Source: an uncultured Eubacteriales bacterium
Lineage (GTDB): Bacteria > Bacillota > Clostridia > Oscillospirales > QAMX01
Length of the DNA stretch: 64,000 nt
NCBI GenBank assembly: GCA_905205975.1
Contig: CAJLFQ010000003.1
Span: 1-64,000 of the forward strand
Direction: 5' to 3'
The position numbers and the translations under genes are program-made. The notes beneath the pieces were generated by a model. That model saw only the letters and a program-made list of their open reading frames with translations. It did no database searches and was not told the origin of the DNA. Shown here one piece after another: positions 44,984 to 52,202 of this stretch. Position 1 is the stretch's first letter; the number at the start of each line of letters is the position of its first letter.

Positions 44984-45724
44984 ATGAAATTTGCCAATCT
45001 CTATGCCGTTGTCTCCGGCAAAGGCGGCACAGGCAAGACGACGGTCTGCGCAGCCGTCACCTCCGCGCTGTCGCAGCTGGGCCGCAGCGTCTGCGCCGTC
45101 GATTTGGACGTCGGGCTGCACAATCTGGATCTGGCACTCGGCTTGCAGGATCAAGCGATTTTCGACTTGGGCGATGTCGTCTCTGGGCGGACATCGCTGG
45201 AGAAAGCGCTGATTTCCCGCCCGGACCTGCCAAATCTATCAATTCTCGCGGCGCCTGCCGACGATACGGATCTGAAACAGACGGACCGCATGGAGGCCGT
45301 GCTGAAAACGCTGACCGACCGGTTTCAATACTGTTTCATGGATGCACCTGCCGGAATCGGCAGCGGCTTTCAGATGGCGGCCCGCTATGCCGCACATGCG
45401 CTCGTTGTTTCCACGCCAGACACGCCGTGTATTTCCGATTCGGCGGCGGCGGCAGAACAGCTCTGCGAAATGGGGATTGAGGACGCCCGGCTTGTCGTCA
45501 ACCGCGTTGTCCGCCGGATGATCCGCCGCCGGAATGCGTATAACATCGACGAATCCATGGACCGCGTCGGACTGCCGCTGGCAGGCATCGTTTTTGAAGA
45601 CCGCGCGATCACAGCGGCGTTCAACCGCTGCCAGCCGCTGATGCTCACGGGGGATAAAGCGGCAGCCGCTTTTCTGGACATTGCGAAGCGCCTGGAGGGC
45701 TTTCCGATCCGCCCGAAATTTTAG
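44984..45724 (+). CDS. MinD/ParA-family ATPase
   Basis: 246 residues. The deviant Walker A is SGKGGTGKTT near the N-terminus, the switch region is VDLDVGLHNLDLALGL, and a later DAPAGIGSGFQMAARYA segment matches MinD. It is most like septum-site MinD. However, neither minC nor minE is next to it, and the C-terminus (FLDIAKRLEGFPIRPKF) is not a clear membrane-targeting amphipathic helix. It is the last gene of the shape operon, 21 nt after mrdA. Confidence 0.85.
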   Translation: MKFANLYAVVSGKGGTGKTTVCAAVTSALSQLGRSVCAVDLDVGLHNLDLALGLQDQAIFDLGDVVSGRTSLEKALISRPDLPNLSILAAPADDTDLKQTDRMEAVLKTLTDRFQYCFMDAPAGIGSGFQMAARYAAHALVVSTPDTPCISDSAAAAEQLCEMGIEDARLVVNRVVRRMIRRRNAYNIDESMDRVGLPLAGIVFEDRAITAAFNRCQPLMLTGDKAAAAFLDIAKRLEGFPIRPKF

Positions 45725-45752
45725 CGGACGCCATTTTTTTCGAGAATAAGAC

Positions 45753-45780
45753 TTGAAAAATCCGGAAAATACTGTATAAT
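45753..45780 (+). promoter_or_regulatory. Promoter of methylglyoxal synthase
   Basis: TTGAAA (45753-45758), 16 bp, TATAAT (45775-45780). Confidence 0.75.
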
Positions 45781-45852
45781 ATAAGGCAGAAGGCTTTAGA
45801 CCAGTGCGGTGTGAAGATATCTGCACGGGTCGGGCAGAAACGGAGAACAACC

Positions 45853-46257
45853 ATGAACATAGCCCTGATTGCACACGATAAGAAAAAGGAACTGATGGTC
45901 CAGATCTGCATCGCATACTGCGGTATCTTGGCCAAACATAATATTTTTGCGACGGAAACAACCGGCAAACTGGTCGCAGAGGCGACTGGGCTGCGCGTTC
46001 ACCGCTTTCTCTCCGGCGCCCAAGGCGGCGACCAGCAGATCGGCATGCGCATTGCCTACAACGAAATCGACATGGTTCTCTTTTTCCGCGACCCGCTGAC
46101 GCCGGGGCCGGGCGAACCGGACGTCCATAACCTGCTCCGCCTGTGCGACATCCATAATGTTCCGATTGCAACCAACGTCGCAACGGCAGAAGTCCTGATC
46201 CTCGGCATGAACCGCGGCGATCTGGACTGGCGCGATATCGTCAACCCGAAAAACTGA
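45853..46257 (+). CDS. mgsA: Methylglyoxal synthase
   Basis: 134 residues. It converts dihydroxyacetone phosphate to methylglyoxal and phosphate, a glycolytic overflow bypass. [36 protein letters not shown] (with the catalytic Asp) and [15 protein letters not shown] are all family signatures. I start at the ATG at 45853 with CGGAGAA upstream; the frame is open a little further up without a better site. Confidence 0.93.
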   Translation: MNIALIAHDKKKELMVQICIAYCGILAKHNIFATETTGKLVAEATGLRVHRFLSGAQGGDQQIGMRIAYNEIDMVLFFRDPLTPGPGEPDVHNLLRLCDIHNVPIATNVATAEVLILGMNRGDLDWRDIVNPKN

Positions 46258-46297
46258 TTTTTTTTCGCCCAACGGGCAAAAAAATCCGCAAACCCTC

Positions 46298-46325
46298 TTG
46301 ACTTTTCTCTGTGGTGTGCTATAAT
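46298..46325 (+). promoter_or_regulatory. Promoter of the rpmG-rplL operon
   Basis: TTGACT (46298-46303), 16 bp, TATAAT (46320-46325). Confidence 0.83.
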
Positions 46326-46341
46326 AGTAGTACCTATAGAG

Positions 46342-46368
46342 AAAGGTCTTATTTTTTTGACCTTTTTT
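46342..46368 (+). terminator. Attenuator-like terminator in the rpmG leader
   Basis: AAAGGTC (46342-46348) pairs with GACCTTT (46359-46365), followed by a T run. It lies about 10 nt after the predicted start site, upstream of the L33 gene, so it must be read through for expression of the operon. Confidence 0.6.
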
Positions 46369-46403
46369 AGGGAGGCAAAACTTTAAGGAGGTGCCGTTAA
46401 ATC

Positions 46404-46553
46404 ATGAGAGTCAGAATCACTCTCGCCTGCACGGAGTGCAAACAGCGGAACTATGACACGATGAAAAACAAAAAGCATACCCCCGACCGGCTTGAGCGGA
46501 ATAAGTACTGCAGATTCTGCCGCAAGCATACCCTGCACAGAGAGACAAAGTAA
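46404..46553 (+). CDS. rpmG: Ribosomal protein L33
   Basis: 49 residues: it begins [17 protein letters not shown] and ends HTLHRETK. Two Cys-x-x-Cys pairs (CTEC and CRFC) make this the zinc-binding form. AAGGAGG lies 11 nt before the ATG. It stands at the front of the secE-nusG-ribosomal operon, the usual clostridial place. Confidence 0.95.
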   Translation: MRVRITLACTECKQRNYDTMKNKKHTPDRLERNKYCRFCRKHTLHRETK

Positions 46554-46590
46554 TGTCTCGGCTGTCATGAATTGAGAAAGGGTGAAGAAA

Positions 46591-46887
46591 GTGGCGGATA
46601 AAGGCCAAACGGACAAGCTTGACGCAGCCGAACTGAAGCCTGCATCGAGCGGGAAAATCAGCAAGGATAAGAAAAAGCCGAACTTTTTTCAGCGGGTCGG
46701 AGCGCGGTTCAAGAAGTGGTTCAAAGAGCTGAAAAGCGAAGCGAAAAAAGTCACATGGCCGACCTTCCATCAGGTCGTCAACAACACGCTGATTGTTTTT
46801 GCGATGGTGATCGTTGTCGGCGCAGTTATTCTGTTGGCGGATGTCGCTTTCAGAAACGGCCTCGACCTGCTCATCAGCTTATTTTAG
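46591..46887 (+). CDS. secE: Preprotein translocase subunit SecE
   Basis: 98 residues. A charged N-terminus, then the SecE motif FKELKSEAKKVTWPTFHQVVNNT followed by a single membrane helix (VIVVGAVILLADVAF). SecE is the clamp of the SecYEG channel. I choose the GTG at 46591, 8 nt after AAAGGG; a GTG at 46582 lies inside the SD. Confidence 0.9.
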   Translation: MADKGQTDKLDAAELKPASSGKISKDKKKPNFFQRVGARFKKWFKELKSEAKKVTWPTFHQVVNNTLIVFAMVIVVGAVILLADVAFRNGLDLLISLF

Positions 46888-46918
46888 CGCTTAGCCGCTG
46901 AACAAAAGGAGAACCTTC

Positions 46919-47458
46919 ATGTCGGAAGAAGCGAAATGGTACGTCATCCACACCTATTCCGGTTACGAGAACAAGGTGGCCAAGACAATTGAAAAAACCG
47001 TTGAGAACAGACATCTGGAAGAGCTCTTTCAGGATATCATGATCCCGACGGAAAAGGTTACCGAGATTCACGAAAACAAAGACGGCGACAAAACCGAGGT
47101 ACAGGTCGAACGCAAGACTTATCCGGGTTATGTCATGGTCAAAATGGTGATGAATGACGAGACGTGGCACGTTGTGCGCAACGTCCGCGGCGTGACCAGT
47201 TTCGTCGGTCCCGGCTCCAAACCGGTGCCCCTGTCTGAGGCGGAAGTCATTCGGCTGGGGGGCGAACGCTGCGTTGCTGCTGCGCCGTCCTATCAGGTGG
47301 GCGATATTGTCCGGATCTGCGAAGGTATGCTGGAGGGCTTCTCCGGCACCGTGGAGACGGTTTCACCGGACAGCACCAAGGTCAAGGTGAAGGTCATTAT
47401 GTTCGGCCGCGAACAGGTCGTCGAGTTGGATACGGAACAGGTCGAACTTGACGCGTAA
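46919..47458 (+). CDS. nusG: Transcription termination/antitermination factor NusG
   Basis: 179 residues. The NGN domain (KWYVIHTYSGYENKVAKTIEKTVE, then YPGYVMVKMVMNDETWHVVRNVRGVTSFVG) is followed by the KOW domain (GDIVRICEGMLEGFSGTVETV). It binds RNA polymerase and couples it to the ribosome or to Rho. AAAGGAG precedes the ATG. Confidence 0.96.
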   Translation: MSEEAKWYVIHTYSGYENKVAKTIEKTVENRHLEELFQDIMIPTEKVTEIHENKDGDKTEVQVERKTYPGYVMVKMVMNDETWHVVRNVRGVTSFVGPGSKPVPLSEAEVIRLGGERCVAAAPSYQVGDIVRICEGMLEGFSGTVETVSPDSTKVKVKVIMFGREQVVELDTEQVELDA

Positions 47459-47529
47459 GCGTGCGCTTGCCGCATGCAAACTGTTTCCAGTTTTTTGTTT
47501 TTTACAATGTTAGGAGGTTACGCTAGACT

Positions 47530-47955
47530 ATGGCGCAAAAAGTAGTCGGTTATGTAAAATTCCAGATCAACGCCGGTAAGGCTGTCGCCGGTCCTCCGGT
47601 CGGCCCTGCTCTGGCGCCGCATGGCATCAGTCTTCCGAATTTTGTCAAGGAGTTCAACGAGCGTACAAAGGACAACATCGGCTTCAAAGTCCCGGTTGTT
47701 GTTACCATCTACGCGGACCGTTCGTTTACCTTCATCACGAAGTCGCCCCCGGCAGCAGCTCTGATTAAAAAGGCCTGCGGCATCGAGAGCGGTTCCGGCG
47801 TTCCGAACAAGACAAAGGTTGCCACCATCACGAAGGAAGATATCCGCAAGATCGCGGAAACGAAGATGAACGACCTGAACGCCAAAGATCTCGAAGGCGC
47901 AATGAGCATGATTGCGGGTACCTGCCGCAGCATGGGCGTTGTTGTCAAAGACTGA
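47530..47955 (+). CDS. rplK: Ribosomal protein L11
   Basis: 141 residues, the exact family length. [28 protein letters not shown] and a C-terminal rRNA-binding domain ending VVVKD. It builds the GTPase-associated centre of the 50S subunit. It follows nusG by 71 nt, with AGGAGG upstream. Confidence 0.97.
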   Translation: MAQKVVGYVKFQINAGKAVAGPPVGPALAPHGISLPNFVKEFNERTKDNIGFKVPVVVTIYADRSFTFITKSPPAAALIKKACGIESGSGVPNKTKVATITKEDIRKIAETKMNDLNAKDLEGAMSMIAGTCRSMGVVVKD

Positions 47956-48059
47956 GCGGTTTCAGCTTTTGGAAAAAAGCTCTCCTGATATTAGCAGGGC
48001 AAAATTGCCCGAGCGGTGGGAGGATTATTCCGAAGTACCACTTTGAGGAGGAAATGTAA

Positions 48060-48761
48060 GTGCACAGAGGTAAAAACTATCTTGCTAGCGTAAATACTTA
48101 CGACAAGCAGAACCAATATGAACCGGATGAAGCGCTGAAGCTCGTCATCCAGAACGCCAAGGCAAAATTTGACGAAACCGTCGAACTGCATATCCGCCTG
48201 GGCGTTGACTCCCGTCATGCTGACCAGCAGGTCAGAGGCGCGGTTGTCCTGCCGCACGGCACGGGCAAAACCACGCGCGTCCTTGTCTTTGCACGCGATG
48301 CCAAGGCTGCTGAAGCTTTGGAAGCGGGCGCCGATCTTGTCGGTGCGGAAGACATGGTCCAGAAAATCCAGAAAGAAAACTTCTTTGAGTTTGACGCCGT
48401 TGTCGCCACGCCTGATATGATGGGCGTTGTCGGCCGCATCGGTCGTATTCTCGGCCCGAAGGGTCTCATGCCGAACCCGAAAGCCGGCACCGTTACGCCG
48501 AACGTTGCACAGGCTGTCAAAGAACTCAAAGCCGGTAAAATCGAATACCGTCTCGACAGAACGAATATCATTCACTGCCCGATCGGTAAGGTTTCTTTCG
48601 GCGCTGAAAAGCTGTCCGAAAACCTGCGCACGCTGACGAATGCAGTCGTCCGTGCCAAACCGGCAGCCGCCAAAGGTCAGTACATCCGCTCCTGCGTCGT
48701 TACCTCGACGATGGGCCCGGGCGTCAAGATCAGCACAGCGCGCGTTTCCGAAGTTCTCTAA
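48060..48761 (+). CDS. rplA: Ribosomal protein L1
   Basis: 233 residues. The [24 protein letters not shown]-terminus and [22 protein letters not shown] are L1 signatures. It starts with GTG, 8 nt after GAGGAGG. A minimal ATG-TAA (48054-48059) sits between that SD and the GTG. Confidence 0.96.
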   Translation: MHRGKNYLASVNTYDKQNQYEPDEALKLVIQNAKAKFDETVELHIRLGVDSRHADQQVRGAVVLPHGTGKTTRVLVFARDAKAAEALEAGADLVGAEDMVQKIQKENFFEFDAVVATPDMMGVVGRIGRILGPKGLMPNPKAGTVTPNVAQAVKELKAGKIEYRLDRTNIIHCPIGKVSFGAEKLSENLRTLTNAVVRAKPAAAKGQYIRSCVVTSTMGPGVKISTARVSEVL

Positions 48762-48804
48762 GATCATCCCAGCGTTTATCAGCGGCAGCAATGCCGTGGA
48801 TAAT

Positions 48805-48965
48805 AAATCAAAAGCCTTTTCCGAAGACAGCAGGTCGCTTCACAACGGAAACCCGTTCCGTGAAGGTGTAAACGTCCCTGCCGAGGAGAGAGCAGGTTTT
48901 TCAGAACCTAAGCGCTCCTCGCTCGTCCAGTCGGATCAGCGTGGAGCGCTCTTCATATGATTCCG
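48805..48965 (+). promoter_or_regulatory. Ribosomal protein L10 leader
   Basis: The 238-nt gap before rplJ holds the sequence and fold of the Firmicutes L10 leader: CCGAAGACAGCAGG, paired further on with CCCTGCCGAGG, the kink-turn region bound by L10-L12. Excess L10/L12 complex represses its own synthesis here. Boundaries are approximate. Confidence 0.85.
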
Positions 48966-48999
48966 AAAAGGCTTTACCACACTATCGGAGGTGAAACTC

Positions 49000-49536
49000 A
49001 TGCCAACAAGCAAGGTCCTCGCAGAAAAACAGGCCGTTGTTGACGCTTTGGTTGAACGCCTGAAGGGCGCTCAGTCCGGCGTTCTCTGCGAGTACAAGGG
49101 TATCACGGTTGAAGACGATACGGCGCTGCGCCGTGAGCTTCGCAAGGCCGGCGTCGAATACAGCGTTGTCAAGAACACGCTTCTGCGCCGCGCAGCGGAC
49201 AACACCGGTCTCAACGAGATGGATCCCTTCCTCAACGGCACGACCGCACTGGCAACCTCGGATTCCGATTTGACGGCTCCGGCCAGAATCCTGTCCGATT
49301 TCGTCAAGAAATCCAAGTCCAGCTTCGCGATCAAAGCCGGCATCCTCGAGGGTAAGGTCATTGACGTCGCAACCGTCGAAAAGCTTGCAGCACTGCCGTC
49401 CAAAGAGACGCTGCTGTCCATGCTTCTTTCCGCCCTCAACGGCAACATCCGCGGTCTCGCGGTCGCCCTCAACGCAATCGTTGAAAAGCAGACCGAACAG
49501 CCGGAAGCTCCGGCGGAAACCGCAGAAAACGCGTAA
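49000..49536 (+). CDS. rplJ: Ribosomal protein L10
   Basis: 178 residues. KVLAEKQAVVDALVERLKGAQSGVLCEYKGITV is the L10 N-terminal domain, and an Ala/Glu-rich C-terminal tail binds L12 dimers. I start at the ATG at 49000, 6 nt after GGAGGTG; the GTG at 48991 lies within the SD. Confidence 0.95.
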   Translation: MPTSKVLAEKQAVVDALVERLKGAQSGVLCEYKGITVEDDTALRRELRKAGVEYSVVKNTLLRRAADNTGLNEMDPFLNGTTALATSDSDLTAPARILSDFVKKSKSSFAIKAGILEGKVIDVATVEKLAALPSKETLLSMLLSALNGNIRGLAVALNAIVEKQTEQPEAPAETAENA

Positions 49537-49581
49537 TTTCCACACAAACATCAACTCAAAAATTAACGGAGGTTATTGAAA

Positions 49582-49956
49582 ATGGCTAGCGAAAAAATCA
49601 CGGCTATCATCGAGTCTGTCAAGGCTCTGACTGTTCTTGAGCTCTCCGAGCTCGTCCATGCGATCGAAGACGAATTTGGTGTTTCCGCCGCTGCACCGGT
49701 TGCAGTGATGGGCGCTGCTGCCGCCGCTCCGGCAGAAGAAGAAAAGACCGAATTCACGCCGGTTCTCGCCGACTTCGGCGCAAAGAAGCTGGATGTCATC
49801 AAGGTCATCCGCGAACTCACCGGCCTGGGCCTCAAAGAAGCCAAGGAATTCGTCGAAAGCGCACCGAAGGCTGTCAAGGAAAACATCTCCAAGGACGAAG
49901 CCGAAGCCATCAAGACCAAGCTCGAAGAAGCTGGCGCCAAAGTCGAAATCAAGTAA
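49582..49956 (+). CDS. rplL: Ribosomal protein L7/L12
   Basis: 124 residues. The N-terminal dimerisation domain, the Ala/Pro hinge ([17 protein letters not shown]) and the C-terminal factor-binding domain ([33 protein letters not shown]) are all present. GGAGG lies 9 nt before the ATG at 49582. It is the last gene of the operon. Confidence 0.97.
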   Translation: MASEKITAIIESVKALTVLELSELVHAIEDEFGVSAAAPVAVMGAAAAAPAEEEKTEFTPVLADFGAKKLDVIKVIRELTGLGLKEAKEFVESAPKAVKENISKDEAEAIKTKLEEAGAKVEIK

Positions 49957-49970
49957 TTTCAGCTTTTCTA

Positions 49971-50005
49971 AAACGGTGCGGCCGCAATGGCCGCACCGTT
50001 TTTTT
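49971..50005 (+). terminator. Strong terminator of the ribosomal operon
   Basis: A perfect 13-bp stem (49971-49983 with 49989-50001), a 5-nt loop and T7. It separates rplL from what follows; rpoB is not downstream. Confidence 0.94.
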
Positions 50006-50171
50006 GATGCAAAGCACTTTTCTGTTCTATGTCATCGGTTGCGCGGTTCTGCCGCAGGGGATTCTGGTGGGTGTCCGAGTGATGCAAAGCGCGGGCACGC
50101 AAAAAGATGTTTTCATCGGAAGGTTGCCGTTCGCTGTCTGAACCGCGCAAAGAAAGTGACAAGCCGGTTCA

Positions 50172-50212
50172 GCAAACAAGCCGCCTGCTTCAAAAGCAGA
50201 CGGCTTGTTTGC
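50172..50212. terminator. Hairpin before the 3' end of the SGNH hydrolase gene
   Basis: GCAAACAAGCCG (50172-50183) with 50201-50212, and CTGCTT/AAGCAG inside. On the minus strand the 3' arm ends with TTGTTTGC, so it can end the convergent minus-strand gene. Confidence 0.6.
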
Positions 50213-50230
50213 ATGATGATGTGACGGTGT

Positions 50231-51031
50231 TCACCACTTTGCTTCTTCGCTGTGATACGGCGTACCGATGAAACCAACCTGCGTGAAATCCTCCGGATTG
50301 TGACGGATGATATAGTCGAGATAAGCGGCGACAAGCCGGGAAGTCAGCAGGTATCCGGCCGGATTCAAATGGCCGTGCAGATAGAAATTCCGCCGGTATT
50401 CCGCATCCTCAACCGGACCGTATGCGGCGAAATCGAGGACATAGGTGAAATCAAACAGCTTGGCAAAACCGTGGAGCAGCGCCGCGTGATCGCGGACGAT
50501 TTGGTCATGTGCCTCGTCTCCGTTTGAAAGCATCGTCATCAAAAAGAAACGCGCTTTCGGCTGCATGGCCTTGAGCCGCTGAATGATCCGCGCGTACCAG
50601 CCGGCAAACGTTTCTTCGTTGTTTTTGGCGGGGTCATCAAGGCAGACATCGTCCGTCGAACCGACCGGCATCCGAAGGCCGAACAGGTCGTTGACACCCA
50701 GTGCAATGATGTAACAGGGGCAGAGCTTGTCTTCATCCCAGAAGTGGTTTGCTTCCGCGAAGCTTTGGCAGTATTCTTTTGCAGTCATGCCGCCGCGCGA
50801 AAAATTGTAGACCGTCGAGCCGACCAAACGGCCGAGATACTGTCCCCACGAAAACTCAAAAAAGTCGTAGTAGCCGCGCTGGCCGGCCGAGTCGACCGCT
50901 TCAAATTCACCGGAGGAGAGACTGTCGCCGATGCAGGCAATCCGGCGGAAAATACCTGCAAAACCGCCGTCTGCCGGAATCTGGTCAAGCGGTTTTTCGT
51001 TTTCAGAGGCATAATAACGTGCAAGATCCAT
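50231..51031 (-). CDS. SGNH/GDSL-family hydrolase
   Basis: 266 residues. The nucleophile block is ACIGDSLSSGE, the Gly block is around NFSRGGMTAKEY, the Asn block is ALGVNDLFG, and the C-terminal Asp/His block is FYLHGHLNPAGYLL. The family hydrolyses esters of lipids, carbohydrates or other acyl compounds. No signal peptide is seen, so it is probably cytoplasmic. It converges with the ribosomal operon. Confidence 0.86.
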   Translation of the reverse strand: MDLARYYASENEKPLDQIPADGGFAGIFRRIACIGDSLSSGEFEAVDSAGQRGYYDFFEFSWGQYLGRLVGSTVYNFSRGGMTAKEYCQSFAEANHFWDEDKLCPCYIIALGVNDLFGLRMPVGSTDDVCLDDPAKNNEETFAGWYARIIQRLKAMQPKARFFLMTMLSNGDEAHDQIVRDHAALLHGFAKLFDFTYVLDFAAYGPVEDAEYRRNFYLHGHLNPAGYLLTSRLVAAYLDYIIRHNPEDFTQVGFIGTPYHSEEAKW

Positions 51032-51069
51032 CGCGTTGAAGCCTTCTTTCAGAAAAATGATTTTGATTC

Positions 51070-51098
51070 AGTATACCACAGAACGCAGGGAAGGTAAA
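51070..51098 (-). promoter_or_regulatory. Promoter of the SGNH hydrolase gene
   Basis: Minus strand TTTACC (51093-51098), 17 bp, TATACT (51070-51075). Confidence 0.55.
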
Positions 51099-51107
51099 GA
51101 GCCAACC

Positions 51108-51136
51108 TTGCGAACGACAGAAAAATGTGCTACAAT
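51108..51136 (+). promoter_or_regulatory. Promoter of the PHP phosphatase gene
   Basis: TTGCGA (51108-51113), 17 bp, TACAAT (51131-51136), divergent from the hydrolase promoter. Confidence 0.65.
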
Positions 51137-51193
51137 ATGTAAAAAAGCATGCAGAAATGCAAAAACGGATTCCGGAAAGAAGGACTCGTACCC

Positions 51194-51970
51194 GTGTACG
51201 CAAATTATCATACCCATACGTTCCGCTGTCACCACGCCAATGGCACAGAACGCGAATATATCGAGCAGGCCATCGAACGCGGTCTGCACACGCTTGGCTT
51301 TTCCGACCATGCGCCGTACTGCTTCCCGGATGGATATACCTCCGGTTTCCGGATGGCGATGTCCGAATTTGACGGCTACTGCCGGACGCTCAGCGATCTG
51401 AAACAGGCATACAAAGACGACATCGAACTCCACATCGGCCTCGAAATGGAATACTATCCGGCGTATTTTGCCAAGACCCTTGAACGAATGAAGGGTTATC
51501 CGCTTGAATATCTGATTCTCGGCCAGCATTTCTTGGAGAATGAACAAAACGCGCCATACAGCGGACGTGCTGAAAACGGGGCGGCTGAATTGATTCGCTA
51601 CGTCGATCAAACCGCAGAAGCGATGGAAACGGGGTGCTATACCTATTTTGCGCACCCGGATCTGATCCGGGCAGATGTGCCGCCGGAAACGTATCGGCAC
51701 TGTATGACCCGCCTGTGTGAAACGGCGAAACGCTGCGGCATTCCGCTGGAGCTGAATTTGCTCGGCCTCGGTGAACACCGGGCATACCCGACAGAAGCGT
51801 TCTGGTCGATTGTGAAAACCGTCGGCAGCGATGTCGTCGTCGGATGCGACGCACACACGCCTGACGCCGTCGCCAACCCGGCTGTTTTGCAGGAAGCGGA
51901 CGATTTCCTCAAACGATTCGACCTGACACCCCTGAAAACGGTGACGCTTCGGAATCCGTTCTCGAACTGA
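51194..51970 (+). CDS. Histidinol-phosphatase-like PHP-domain protein
   Basis: 258 residues. The PHP metal motif NYHTHTFRCHHA is at the N-terminus, GFSDHAPY follows, and GLEMEYYPAYF, FAHPDLIRAD and VGCDAHTPDAVAN supply the other ligands. It is the HisK type that dephosphorylates L-histidinol phosphate; no other his gene is near, so another phosphoester is possible. The start is the GTG at 51194, about 10 nt after AAGGA. The frame continues upstream with no SD. Confidence 0.83.
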   Translation: MYANYHTHTFRCHHANGTEREYIEQAIERGLHTLGFSDHAPYCFPDGYTSGFRMAMSEFDGYCRTLSDLKQAYKDDIELHIGLEMEYYPAYFAKTLERMKGYPLEYLILGQHFLENEQNAPYSGRAENGAAELIRYVDQTAEAMETGCYTYFAHPDLIRADVPPETYRHCMTRLCETAKRCGIPLELNLLGLGEHRAYPTEAFWSIVKTVGSDVVVGCDAHTPDAVANPAVLQEADDFLKRFDLTPLKTVTLRNPFSN

Positions 51971-52009
51971 ACAGAGACAACGGCAGGGATACCAAACCTG
52001 ATTCCCCCA

Positions 52010-52039
52010 AAAACGGCTGAAGGATTCAGCCGTTTTTTT
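52010..52039 (+). terminator. Intrinsic terminator after the PHP gene
   Basis: A perfect 12-bp stem (52010-52021 with 52025-52036), 3-nt loop and T7. Confidence 0.93.
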
Positions 52040-52202
52040 ATTTGCACCGCAAAACAGCCATTTTTCGAGCCTGCATCCGCGTATGATGAAATGAGCGGCG
52101 CTCAGCGGAGAGAAAACAACAGCCTCCGGGTATGAATTCCACAAAAGCGAAGCACACTATGCGTAAAAGAATGCCAGAATCAACAGAAAGGCAAGATGAT
52201 TC

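Noticed and set aside
46267..46277. Short GCCC-AAC-GGGC hairpin after mgsA
   Set aside because: Only four pairs, and on the plus strand it is followed by A rather than T, so it is not a convincing terminator.
50007..50141. Small open frame after the rplL terminator
   Set aside because: No SD, begins inside the terminator tail, no recognisable product.
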